Source: Sulfurovum sp. (GTDB lineage Bacteria; Campylobacterota; Campylobacteria; Campylobacterales; Sulfurovaceae). From it: a DNA stretch of 41,244 bases. The notes under the pieces are model-generated. The model had not been told where the DNA came from. It ran no database searches and was given only the letters and a program-made list of their open reading frames with translations. The stretch is taken from NCBI GenBank assembly GCA_012329065.1, contig JAAXPZ010000019.1:1-41244 (forward strand), in the 5' to 3' direction. Positions 8,726 through 16,775 of the stretch are shown one piece after another. How positions within the stretch are numbered: position 1 is the first letter of the stretch; each line of letters starts with the position of its first letter. The position numbers were made by a program, and so were the translations under genes.

Positions 8726-8786
8726 GATTTGTCCTATTTTTTATGGGAGTATATCTCAAGTTGATTAATAGGAGAGGCTAGTTTTC

Positions 8787-8981
8787 TTAATATATTCTGA
8801 AGCTTATGTATAGGCTTTTTTTGGATTTTGTGGGTACAAGTACTGCTATAGGCGTATCTCCATAGTAGATATACTCTCCTATAAGCTTATGTGCTTCATA
8901 GATGCAATAGGTTGTTGTGTCATTTACCGAGTGCGGTAATATCTTGCTTACTCTTCTATTCTGTTTCTGCTGCCATAAAGT
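8787..8981 (-). pseudogene. Decayed fragment of an RHS/YD-repeat protein C-terminal core
   Basis: This is what the 340-bp gap between the DUF3817 gene and metF holds. One minus-strand frame, open from 8981 to a TAA at 8787, translates through NDTTTYCIYEAHKLIGEYIY and then YGDTPIAVLVP. This matches the end of the RHS core, where LIGEY...EYIYLGDTPIAVL is highly conserved just before the variable toxin tip. There is no start codon, the frame upstream is broken by stops, and only about 60 codons remain. I therefore call it a remnant of a polymorphic-toxin gene. The rest of the gap shows nothing coding. Confidence 0.55.
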
Positions 8982-9066
8982 CTATGTATGCGTACTATCA
9001 TCTATTATATTGCCTGTTTTGTCCTAGGTATAGTTTACTTCTTTTTAGTTTGGGTAGTGTTTTCAT

Positions 9067-9993
9067 TTACTGCCCTATCAAGTCACTACACAAATCAAAC
9101 CGATTGTGTGTCATGAGATGCACCTTGCTGTGTAGCTCTATTATGTCATCAAAAATCTGTTTGGAGAGAGCAAAGCCTACTTCTTGTTGTTTTTCTATGC
9201 CGTCCATGGCAGCTAGATTCATCTCGTCTATGATGTCTTTTGGTACTTTTATGCCAGGGACTTTGTCGTTGATGAAATTTGCTGTTTTGGCTCTGACTAT
9301 AGGAAACTGTCCTATAACTAGCTGTGCTTCTTTGGCGGTTTCTCTGATGCTCTGTTCTTTGGCCGCATTAAAAGCATCCAGAAGTGTCTTGGCTCCTTCT
9401 ATATCATATACAGGTTGACTTATGATAGCCCTTGCTCCGTAGTTTAGTTTTTTTAGCATTTTTTTCTGTATTTTACTCATATCTCTAGCATAAGAGTTTG
9501 CCACTGCAAAAGGGTATATGGGTTTTGGTTTTGGATCTAAGTCATTATTGGAATAATCTGTACCATTGTTGAGTCGATATATGATACTTAGCAGTAGTGT
9601 GGAATCTCGCTCCAGTACTCCCTTGACTTCTGGCTGATCGGAGAGCTTTGCAGGGTCGCCAGTGAGTGCCAGTATGCATCGCAAGTCAAAATCATTGGCT
9701 CCGAGTAGGGTTGATTGTAAAGAGAGTTTGTTTTTGTCTCTCATGCTCATGGTGGCGATTACTGGCTTATCAAAGGTCTGCTGTATCTTGATGGCTGAGA
9801 GTACTCCGCTCATTTTGAGCTTTGCTAGAGGATTGTCCGTGCAGCTAAAGCCTGATACCTTATCCTGTAAGTTATACTTTTTGATCTCTTCTATGATACC
9901 ATCCACTGATGCACCATGAGGAGGAGTTATCTCTACAGTTATAAACTTCTTTGTCTCATTACATAAAAAATCACAAAATTCTTTGAACATCAT
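9067..9993 (-). CDS. metF: Methylenetetrahydrofolate reductase-family protein
   Basis: The 308-residue protein fits the MTHFR TIM-barrel family in length (about 290-310) and sequence. FITVEITPPHGASVDGIIEEI near the N-terminus carries the family Glu, GFSCTDNPLAKLKMS follows, and CILALTGDP (about residues 106-114) is the characteristic LxGDP loop. ARAIISQPVYD holds the conserved Gln. It would use FAD to reduce 5,10-methylenetetrahydrofolate to the 5-methyl form for methionine synthesis. Some relatives act with MetV-like or corrinoid partners, so the electron donor is open. It is divergent from serB with a 60-bp gap that must hold both promoters. Confidence 0.8.
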   Translation of the reverse strand: MMFKEFCDFLCNETKKFITVEITPPHGASVDGIIEEIKKYNLQDKVSGFSCTDNPLAKLKMSGVLSAIKIQQTFDKPVIATMSMRDKNKLSLQSTLLGANDFDLRCILALTGDPAKLSDQPEVKGVLERDSTLLLSIIYRLNNGTDYSNNDLDPKPKPIYPFAVANSYARDMSKIQKKMLKKLNYGARAIISQPVYDIEGAKTLLDAFNAAKEQSIRETAKEAQLVIGQFPIVRAKTANFINDKVPGIKVPKDIIDEMNLAAMDGIEKQQEVGFALSKQIFDDIIELHSKVHLMTHNRFDLCSDLIGQ

Positions 9994-10016
9994 ATACTCT
10001 TTATTGATTAATTGGC

Positions 10017-10022
10017 TATAAT
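10017..10022 (+). promoter_or_regulatory. Putative -10 box for serB
   Basis: TATAAT lies 31 bp upstream of the serB start in the short divergent gap. I see no good -35 hexamer at 16-18 bp, so the call rests on the -10 and its position. Confidence 0.35.
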
Positions 10023-10053
10023 TCTACCAAAATATTACTCATAGGTATATATA

Positions 10054-10677
10054 GTGAAAAAATTGGCAGTATTTGATTTCGATTCGACATTGATGGATGG
10101 AGAGACTATAGACTTCTTGGCACAAGAGCTTGGACTCAAAGAGCAGGTGGCTACTATCACCAAGAGAGCTATGGCAGGAGAGCTGGATTTTTATAAATCA
10201 TTATTAGCCAGAGTAACGCTACTGAAGGGTTTGCAAAAGAGTAGGGTAGATGAGATATGTACTTCACTTCCCTTGATGTCAGGAGCCATTGAGACAATAA
10301 GCGGACTCAAAGAGCGAGACTATACAGTAGTGTGCTTTTCTGGCGGCTTTCGCAATGCTACTAAGCCAGCTTGCGAAAGACTTGGTATAGATGCGGACTT
10401 CTCCAATTTTCTCCATGATGAAAATGGTATGCTTACTGGTAAGGTAGGGGGTGAGATGATGTATGGTGATGCCAAAGGCGACATGATAGTTCGTATCCAA
10501 AAGCTTCTAGGTATGGGGCGAGCAAACACCCTTGTGGTAGGTGATGGAGCCAACGATCTAAGTATGTTTGCTCACGCAGACACAAGAGTGGCATTCAATG
10601 CTAAAGAGGTACTCCAAAAAGAGGCTACCCACTGCATAGATATCAAGGATTTAAGAGGGGTGCTGGAGATTGCTTAG
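10054..10677 (+). CDS. serB: Phosphoserine phosphatase
   Basis: The 207-residue HAD-superfamily protein has all four motifs. Motif I is DFDSTLMD (residues 8-15, nucleophile Asp8 and Asp10), motif II is the Ser in CFSGGF (94-99), motif III is Lys141 in DAKGD, and motif IV is GDGANDLSM (163-171). This is the SerB pattern, for hydrolysis of O-phosphoserine in the last step of serine synthesis. It starts with GTG at 10054. It lacks the N-terminal ACT domain found in longer SerB proteins. Its last 35 bp overlap the 3' end of the GNAT gene on the opposite strand. Confidence 0.92.
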   Translation: MKKLAVFDFDSTLMDGETIDFLAQELGLKEQVATITKRAMAGELDFYKSLLARVTLLKGLQKSRVDEICTSLPLMSGAIETISGLKERDYTVVCFSGGFRNATKPACERLGIDADFSNFLHDENGMLTGKVGGEMMYGDAKGDMIVRIQKLLGMGRANTLVVGDGANDLSMFAHADTRVAFNAKEVLQKEATHCIDIKDLRGVLEIA

Positions 10678-11161
10678 GGGATAGCCATTTATACATCACC
10701 AAAGCATCGATATATCCAAGCAGAGGATGGTCAAATGCACTTGGTAGCCTCCCAATCGCATCAAACCCCAAACTATTCCAGAGCTCTATGGCTCTTTGAT
10801 TGCTAGATACCACCAAGTTAAACTGCATGGCTCGATACCCAAGCTTTAGAGCAGTCTCTTGAGAATGAATACACATAGAGGTAGCCACACCTCTGCCTCT
10901 GGCATCTGAAGCTACCATATACCCACAATTGCACACATGAGATCCTCTGTCAGACTGATTTGGCTTGATATAATATGTTCCTATTATCTGCTTGTTCGCT
11001 TTTGCTACAAATGTTTTATGTGGCGTCTCCATCCAGATGCGATACGCCTCATCTTTTGTGGTATCTTTGCAGTAAGGATAGGTATCTCCTTTGGAGACAA
11101 TCTCTGCAAATATTGGATAAATATGATCAAAATCTGACTCCGAGGCTTCTAAGATTTCCAT
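10643..11161 (-). CDS. GNAT-family N-acetyltransferase
   Basis: The 172-residue protein has the GNAT fold. The acetyl-CoA loop is ARGRGVATSMC (residues 87-97, RxxGxA type), preceded by the beta-4 strand GYMVASD and followed by an ALKLGYRAMQFNLV strand and the LWNSLGFDAIGRLP motif that ends many GNAT proteins. The sequence is like L-amino-acid or phosphinothricin-type acetyltransferases (IYPIFAEIVSKGDTYPY), but I cannot name the substrate. It lies 19 bp downstream of the DmeF-like gene on the same strand and is probably in its operon. Its 3' end overlaps serB by 35 bp. Confidence 0.85.
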   Translation of the reverse strand: MEILEASESDFDHIYPIFAEIVSKGDTYPYCKDTTKDEAYRIWMETPHKTFVAKANKQIIGTYYIKPNQSDRGSHVCNCGYMVASDARGRGVATSMCIHSQETALKLGYRAMQFNLVVSSNQRAIELWNSLGFDAIGRLPSAFDHPLLGYIDALVMYKWLSPKQSPAPLLNP

Positions 11162-11180
11162 CTCATTTTTCCCCTATTTA

Positions 11181-12107
11181 CTATTCTATGCAAGGAGCTT
11201 CCTTGCATTCATTTACCTCAATTGTGATATGAGATAACTTATTAAAACTTTTCAACAAGCCCTTATAGTATTCCATTGAATTTGGATAGTGTGTTACTAG
11301 GGCAATTATTGCTGCATAATGATTTGCACCTATTTTCCATATATGAATATCAGAAACCCTGTTGTCGGAGTCTCGTTCAATGGTTTCTTTGATTGCCTGT
11401 TGATATTCTCTTGCAATGCTTGCATCCAGCAGTATCGGGCTTGTTTGTTTTAGTAGACCATATGACCAGCGTGTAATAATTACTGCACCAACTATCCCCA
11501 TTATTGGGTCAAGCCAATCCCATCCTAAAAATTTACCTGATACTAGTGCCACGATGGCAAGCACGGATGTCATGGCATCTGCTAGGACATGAAGATAAGC
11601 CGCTCTTAAATTATGATCATGGTCACCATGATCATGCTGATGAGTGTGATTATGGTCATCTTTCAACAAAAATGCACTAATCACATTAACAGATAAGCCA
11701 ATACTCGCAACTACGATAGCTTCATTAAAATGGATTGTTTGTGGATTGACGATTCGCTGCAATGACTCAATTAGCATCACCAAAGCAACAACAGCCAAGG
11801 CAATTGCACTAGCAAAACCACCAAGGACATTAACTTTGCCTGTACCAAATGCATATGCTGGATTATTTGCATGTTTTCGTGCATAACTATAGGCAAAAAG
11901 TGTAATCATAAATGCAGCTACATGTGTAGCCATGTGCCAGCCATCTGCTAAAAGAGCCATTGAGCCATAGACAGTACCAGCAATAATCTCTACAATCATT
12001 GTTATAGCTGTGAGAGCTAGGACATATTGTGTCCGTCGCTCCCCTTTTTCATTTTTTACAGAAAAGTCATGACTGTGTTGCCAGTTTTCTAATGTGTATA
12101 TATGCAT
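11181..12107 (-). CDS. dmeF: Cation diffusion facilitator, DmeF-like Co/Ni/Zn efflux protein
   Basis: The 308-residue inner-membrane protein has six predicted transmembrane segments and a C-terminal cytoplasmic domain of about 80 residues. The metal site fits Asp55 and His58 in LLADGWHMATH and His173/Asp177 in HVLADAM. A His-rich loop (residues 151-165, HNHTHQHDHGDHDH) lies between segments four and five. The opening RRTQYVLALTAITMIVEI and the FGTGKVNVLGGFASA block are typical of the DmeF subgroup, which exports cobalt and nickel by proton antiport. The metal specificity is inferred from that similarity. No DmeR-type regulator gene is seen beside it. The GNAT gene follows closely. Confidence 0.85.
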   Translation of the reverse strand: MHIYTLENWQHSHDFSVKNEKGERRTQYVLALTAITMIVEIIAGTVYGSMALLADGWHMATHVAAFMITLFAYSYARKHANNPAYAFGTGKVNVLGGFASAIALAVVALVMLIESLQRIVNPQTIHFNEAIVVASIGLSVNVISAFLLKDDHNHTHQHDHGDHDHNLRAAYLHVLADAMTSVLAIVALVSGKFLGWDWLDPIMGIVGAVIITRWSYGLLKQTSPILLDASIAREYQQAIKETIERDSDNRVSDIHIWKIGANHYAAIIALVTHYPNSMEYYKGLLKSFNKLSHITIEVNECKEAPCIE

Positions 12108-12261
12108 TTGAGTTCCCTGTGTCTCAACTTATTTAGTTATTCAAAGAATCATTATATACACTGCAACCTTAATACTATAAAAAATAACAGGATGGAAAAT
12201 ATCCGTTTGATGTGCCCTAAACCTATTATGCTATAATTCCTCAAAAATATCATGGAGCACC

Positions 12262-14028
12262 ATGACATCCAAGTATTGCACCGTCAAACACCTCATAGAG
12301 CAAGCTCTCACATACAAGCAGGATCTAATCAAAGGTAATGTCATAGCCATAGTAGCAACGCTGATGATGGTCACGATTCCTCTATTTATCCCTGTTCTGG
12401 TCGACGAACTATTGCTTAAAAATAGTTCTGTGATGACTGGCTGGGTGGCTGAACACATAGCTCCTATGTCACTCATGGGCTTTGTGATTTTTTTCCTTAT
12501 TTTGACCCTTCTTCTTCGCTATATGGCTTTTGTGCTAAATGTATTGCAAGTCAAAATATTTCTAGGCATATCCAAAGACATATCTCTCTCACTTAGAAAA
12601 AAAGCAGTAGATCACCTAAAGAGAGTCTCGCTAAAAGAGTATGAGATGATGAGTCCATCAGCTATTACTTCCAAGCTAGTGACTGATGTCAATACAGTAG
12701 ATAGCTTTATAGGAACTACCGTGAGCCGATTCGTTATTTCATTGCTTACTCTGTTCTTTACAGCAATAGTGCTACTAATGATCCATTGGCAGTTGGCTAT
12801 CTTTATATTGGTAACAAACCCTATAGTAGTCCTGTTTACAGCTAGCGTAGCCCGTAATATAGGAAAGTTAAAAAAGGAAGAAAATCAGGCAACAGAGCTT
12901 TTTCAGGCTTCACTTGGCGAGACTCTTGAACTCTTTCATCAAATCAAAGCAGCCAATAAAGAGCAGTTTTTTTTCAACAGAGTAGAGCATAAAGCCGTGG
13001 AGCTCAAAGAAAAGTCCATTACTTTCGGATACAAAAGCGACAGAGCCATTAGGCTTTCATTTTTGATTTTTCTTGGAGGTTATGAGATATTTAGGGCAGT
13101 GAGTATATTGGCTGTGGCGTATAGTAGCTTGAGCGTGGGCTTAATGTTGGCGATATTTGGCTACTTATGGGTTATGGTGACACCCACTCAAGAGATCATC
13201 AACTTCCAGTATGCTCTGGCCAATGCTAGAACAGCATGTAAGAGAGTTAATGAAATTTTTGACATGGAACAAGAGCCAGAGGTTAAGAATTCAAAAGATC
13301 CTTTTATGGGCAAAGATGCGGTCTCCATTGAAGTGAGAGATGCTGAATTTGAATACAATAAAGATAAAAAGATATTAAAAAATATAAAGCTTAATATTCA
13401 CAAGAGCCAAAAGCTTGCGATAGTCGGTGCTAGTGGCTCTGGAAAGACTACACTAGCAAATATCCTAGTAGGCTTTTATCCTCTATTAAAAGGTGATATT
13501 TTTTACGATGGAGTAAGCAGTAAGGAGATAGAACTCTCCAAAATCAGAGAACATGCACATCTGATACTGCAGCACCCTAAGCTATTCAACGATACTATGA
13601 AATTTAACCTAACTTTGGGCGAAAAGCATGATCAGGACAGTATAGACTATGCAGTCAAAGTATCTCAGCTAGATGCAGTCATGGCAAATCTCGACAAAGG
13701 ACTAGACACAATAGTAGGCAAAGATGGAATCAAGCTAAGTGGTGGACAGAGGCAGAGAGTTGCTATAGCCAGAATGGTTCTCATAGATCCAAAGATAGTG
13801 ATTTTTGATGAGTCAACCTCCGCTTTGGATGTACATACTGAGGCAAGACTATTTGCTGATCTGCACGAGTATCTGAAGCCCAAAACCGTCATCACTATCG
13901 CACATAGATTAAGTACTATCCAAAACGCAGAGTATATATATGTGTTAGAAGATGGCATAGTAGTAGATAGCGGTTCACCAAATGATTTGATGGCAAAAGA
14001 TGAGAGCTACTTCTCAAGTATGATATAA
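12262..14028 (+). CDS. ABC exporter, fused permease and ATP-binding domains
   Basis: The 588-residue half-transporter has an N-terminal six-helix exporter domain (about residues 20-320) and a C-terminal nucleotide-binding domain. Walker A is GASGSGKTT (389-397), the signature is LSGGQRQRVAIARM from residue 492, and Walker B ends in DE (516-517) within IVIFDESTSALD; the H-loop is TIAHRLSTI. It is of the MsbA/multidrug/lipid type and would work as a homodimer, with the substrate unknown. The uppP gene follows after 8 bp, so lipid or envelope transport is a reasonable guess but no more. A GGAG lies just before the ATG. Confidence 0.9.
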   Translation: MTSKYCTVKHLIEQALTYKQDLIKGNVIAIVATLMMVTIPLFIPVLVDELLLKNSSVMTGWVAEHIAPMSLMGFVIFFLILTLLLRYMAFVLNVLQVKIFLGISKDISLSLRKKAVDHLKRVSLKEYEMMSPSAITSKLVTDVNTVDSFIGTTVSRFVISLLTLFFTAIVLLMIHWQLAIFILVTNPIVVLFTASVARNIGKLKKEENQATELFQASLGETLELFHQIKAANKEQFFFNRVEHKAVELKEKSITFGYKSDRAIRLSFLIFLGGYEIFRAVSILAVAYSSLSVGLMLAIFGYLWVMVTPTQEIINFQYALANARTACKRVNEIFDMEQEPEVKNSKDPFMGKDAVSIEVRDAEFEYNKDKKILKNIKLNIHKSQKLAIVGASGSGKTTLANILVGFYPLLKGDIFYDGVSSKEIELSKIREHAHLILQHPKLFNDTMKFNLTLGEKHDQDSIDYAVKVSQLDAVMANLDKGLDTIVGKDGIKLSGGQRQRVAIARMVLIDPKIVIFDESTSALDVHTEARLFADLHEYLKPKTVITIAHRLSTIQNAEYIYVLEDGIVVDSGSPNDLMAKDESYFSSMI

Positions 14029-14036
14029 GGATATAA

Positions 14037-14801
14037 ATGGATATTTTTCAGGCGATAATCATCGGTACAATAGAGGGTATTACAGAGTTTTTGCCTATTT
14101 CTTCAACGGGACATATGATAGTAGCATCGGAGTTCTTGGGGCTTCCTCAAAATGCTCTGATAAAAGCTTATGAAGTCATCATACAATTTGCTGCTATATT
14201 GGCCGTAGTACTGATATATAGAGACAAGATAGATATCCAAAAGATAAATCTATGGAGCAAAATCATGGTGGCCTTTTTGCCTCTGGCTATTGTTGGCTAT
14301 ATATTAAAAGATGAAATCAAGTCACTTTTTAATGTCCAGATAGTGGCTTGGATGTTTATAGTCGGAGGAATTGTATTTCTGATAGTTGAATATTTTTATG
14401 AAGAGAAATCGCATCATGTGCTAGAAGTAGAAGATGTGAGCATGAGGCAGGCTATTTGGGTAGGGATAGCACAGGTCTTTTCTCTAGTTCCAGGCACGAG
14501 CAGGGCAGGTGCTACTATTGTAGGCGGTATGCTCACAGGTCTTAGTAGAAAAGCATCTATGGAATTCTCATTTTTACTTGCAGTTCCCGTGATGACAGCA
14601 GTCAGCGGATATGATTTACTTAAACACTATCAAGACTTTGCAGATGCAAATTGGATAGCCTTTATAGTAGGATTTGTGACAGCATTTGCGGTGGCGTATT
14701 TGACGATTAAGCTTTTTCTTGCCTTTATTCAGAGATTTACCTTTGTGGCTTTTGGTATCTATAGGATACTCTTTGGTATAATACTGCTCATGATTATCTA
14801 G
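14037..14801 (+). CDS. uppP: Undecaprenyl-diphosphatase
   Basis: The 254-residue polytopic membrane protein is UppP (BacA). The catalytic (E/Q)xxxE motif is E13-G-I-T-E17 in [16 protein letters not shown], with His26 close by, and the second motif [20 protein letters not shown] carries the conserved Arg. About eight hydrophobic segments are present and the length is close to the usual 260-270. It recycles the undecaprenyl carrier for peptidoglycan synthesis by removing a phosphate from the pyrophosphate form at the outer face of the inner membrane. It lies 8 bp after the ABC exporter and shares its transcript. Confidence 0.95.
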   Translation: MDIFQAIIIGTIEGITEFLPISSTGHMIVASEFLGLPQNALIKAYEVIIQFAAILAVVLIYRDKIDIQKINLWSKIMVAFLPLAIVGYILKDEIKSLFNVQIVAWMFIVGGIVFLIVEYFYEEKSHHVLEVEDVSMRQAIWVGIAQVFSLVPGTSRAGATIVGGMLTGLSRKASMEFSFLLAVPVMTAVSGYDLLKHYQDFADANWIAFIVGFVTAFAVAYLTIKLFLAFIQRFTFVAFGIYRILFGIILLMII

Positions 14802-14933
14802 GAAGGGATCTTGAATGCCCACAGGATAATGCTTGGGGTGTAAGTCTAGAATGACGATGGTGTTCGTCTAGATAATATTGATTGTGCTAAATGATTGAAT
14901 TTACAGAGTTTCCTTCTTTGGAGGCTTTATTAA

Positions 14934-14999
14934 GTTCAAACTGGTTTTGAACATACGGGTTAGCACCGTATTTTGAGGATAGTGGAAATATTTATCCTC
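14934..14999 (+). promoter_or_regulatory. Leader with three consecutive hairpins before the DEAD-box helicase
   Basis: Three stem-loops follow one another in the gap before the helicase. The first pairs GTTCAAA (14934-14940) with TTTGAAC (14946-14952) over a 5-nt loop. The second pairs ATACGG (14953-14958) with CCGTAT (14966-14971). The third pairs GAGGATA (14975-14981) with TATCCTC (14993-14999). The leader ends about 37 bp before the ATG. No U-tract follows, so it is not a plain terminator. RNA-helicase genes elsewhere often have structured, autoregulated leaders; that role here is inferred. Confidence 0.5.
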
Positions 15000-15036
15000 T
15001 CTGCACATTGCCGACCTATTAAACAAAAGGCACAAT

Positions 15037-16422
15037 ATGACATTTCAAGATTTTGATTTTCACCTAGATATCGCTAAAGGCGTAAAAATAGCAGGCTTCA
15101 AGGAGCCAAGCCCCATACAAAAAGAGGCGATACCCATTATCACTGCAGGACAGGATTTGGTAGGGCAGGCACACACAGGCACGGGCAAAACTGCGGCATT
15201 TGGACTACCTATGATGGATATGATAGCAAAAGGGCAGATAGAGCGGGTACTAGTGATCACGCCTACTCGTGAGCTAGCAACACAAGTGAGTGACGAACTC
15301 TATCATCTAGGTAGATTTGCAGGTATTCGTACACTGACGGTGTATGGCGGAGTAGGGTACGGAAGGCAAATTGCTTTGATACATAAAGGAGTGCAAATTG
15401 TAGTTGCAACACCAGGAAGACTCAAGGACCTCTACAAAAAAGGCAAGATCGATGTGTTCAATCCAGAAATAGTTATACTTGACGAGGCTGATGAGATGCT
15501 CGATATGGGTTTTTTGGATGATATTAAGGAGATATTTGAGTATATCCCACAAAATCGTCAAACCTTACTTTTTTCAGCCACTATGCCAGAGCCCATCAAG
15601 CAGTTGGCTGACTCTATACTTTACCAGCCTAAATTTATCTCAGTTGTAGGAGATGAAGCTACTACAAACAATATTATAGATCAGAGATATCTAGTTATCA
15701 ATGAGAGTCAGAGAGATGAGGCGATTGTACAGCTTTTAGAGAGTGAAAACTATAACAAATGCCTAATTTTTTGCCGCATGAAGAGAGAAGTTGATAGGCT
15801 TTCTGAACATCTGGCAGCCATGGGATTTGCTGCATCTGGACTACATGGAGATATGGAGCAGATGGATCGCGATAGCGTAATCAAATCTTACCGAAGAACT
15901 CAAACTAGGATACTAGTTGCCACAGATGTAGCCGCTAGGGGGTTGGATGTCAAGGATGTAACCCATGTATTTAATTATCATATTCCTTTTGATCCACAGA
16001 GTTATGTGCATCGTATAGGGCGAACTGGAAGGGCAGGAAAGTCTGGTCAGGCGATTACCCTAGTATCCACTGGGGAGTTCAAAGAGCTTCAGCGTATACA
16101 AAAAGAGGTGGGTGCTGAGATGAGACTTGATATGCTAGAGGTAGGTGATGGAAATATATCTCAAGAGTCTATTGATTTTATGATGCAAAAGCTTGATGAG
16201 ACAGCAATTCATCCAGATATTGATAAGGTTTTGCAATCTCTCTCAAGCATGGATCAATCGACATTTATTAAAAAAGCACTCTCTCATATGATCTCTCAAG
16301 AACAAAACAGCTTAGGATTCCAGATAGGATATAGTCAATCTGATGTTGATAATATGCTTAACAATCATCATCAGGAGCAGAAGAACACAGGAAGTAACAA
16401 AAGAAAAAAAAGACGAAGATAG
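15037..16422 (+). CDS. DEAD-box ATP-dependent RNA helicase
   Basis: The 461-residue protein has the whole DEAD-box core. The Q motif is FKEPSPIQKEAIP, motif I is AHTGTGKTAAF, Ia is PTRELATQV, II is DEAD in VILDEADEMLDMGF, III is SAT, and the C-terminal RecA domain has ATDVAARGLDV and HRIGRTGRAGKSG. The last residues are basic (NKRKKRRR), likely an RNA-binding tail. The nearest named relatives are RhlE/CsdA(DeaD) helicases, but it lacks a long DbpA-like RNA-binding domain. It remodels structured RNA such as ribosome precursors or mRNAs. It stands alone behind a leader with three hairpins, which could reflect autoregulation. Confidence 0.92.
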   Translation: MTFQDFDFHLDIAKGVKIAGFKEPSPIQKEAIPIITAGQDLVGQAHTGTGKTAAFGLPMMDMIAKGQIERVLVITPTRELATQVSDELYHLGRFAGIRTLTVYGGVGYGRQIALIHKGVQIVVATPGRLKDLYKKGKIDVFNPEIVILDEADEMLDMGFLDDIKEIFEYIPQNRQTLLFSATMPEPIKQLADSILYQPKFISVVGDEATTNNIIDQRYLVINESQRDEAIVQLLESENYNKCLIFCRMKREVDRLSEHLAAMGFAASGLHGDMEQMDRDSVIKSYRRTQTRILVATDVAARGLDVKDVTHVFNYHIPFDPQSYVHRIGRTGRAGKSGQAITLVSTGEFKELQRIQKEVGAEMRLDMLEVGDGNISQESIDFMMQKLDETAIHPDIDKVLQSLSSMDQSTFIKKALSHMISQEQNSLGFQIGYSQSDVDNMLNNHHQEQKNTGSNKRKKRRR

Positions 16423-16524
16423 CTTCTATCATTTAAGGATGACTAAGTAAAAATATAGCTAGAATTTAGAATCCAAATCTAAGATGCCCCAAAGGGGTCT
16501 ATTGTCACAATAAAGGTAGATAAA

Positions 16525-16761
16525 ATGGAAGTAAATATTATAGGGGAAGCACTAAAATTTATGCTGCTTGGCATGGGTGTTGTATTTATCTTTTTATACA
16601 TTATGGTACTTGTCATAAAAGCACAGGCTTATATTATTGAAAAGTACTTTCCAGACAAGGTGCCTGCTATACCAACATCATCTATTAAAGACAATGATGA
16701 AAAAACTCGCGTAGCGGCGGTGATTGCAGCAGTTACTGAATTTCGAAAAAACAAATCATAA
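16525..16761 (+). CDS. oadG: Sodium-pump decarboxylase gamma subunit (OadG family)
   Basis: The 78-residue protein has a single hydrophobic segment (about residues 10-31, LKFMLLGMGVVFIFLYIMVL) followed by a hydrophilic tail ending AAVIAAVTEFRKNKS. The GMGVVFIFL pattern and the closing (V/I)AAAIAA-like stretch are the marks of OadG. The protein anchors the alpha subunit to the membrane beta subunit. It is the first gene of oadG-oadA-oadB and lies 14 bp before oadA. An AAAGGTAG site precedes the ATG. Confidence 0.85.
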   Translation: MEVNIIGEALKFMLLGMGVVFIFLYIMVLVIKAQAYIIEKYFPDKVPAIPTSSIKDNDEKTRVAAVIAAVTEFRKNKS

Positions 16762-16775
16762 AATAAAGGTTTTTA

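Noticed and set aside
8891-9418. Open frame of 175 codons on the plus strand covering the metF 3' end
   Set aside because: It runs antisense through the conserved metF frame and the RHS remnant, has a Cys/Ser/Leu-rich composition typical of a shadow frame and has no family match.
16484-16497. CCCC-AAA-GGGG hairpin before oadG as a terminator
   Set aside because: The stem is only four to five pairs with no T-tract, and is too weak to call.
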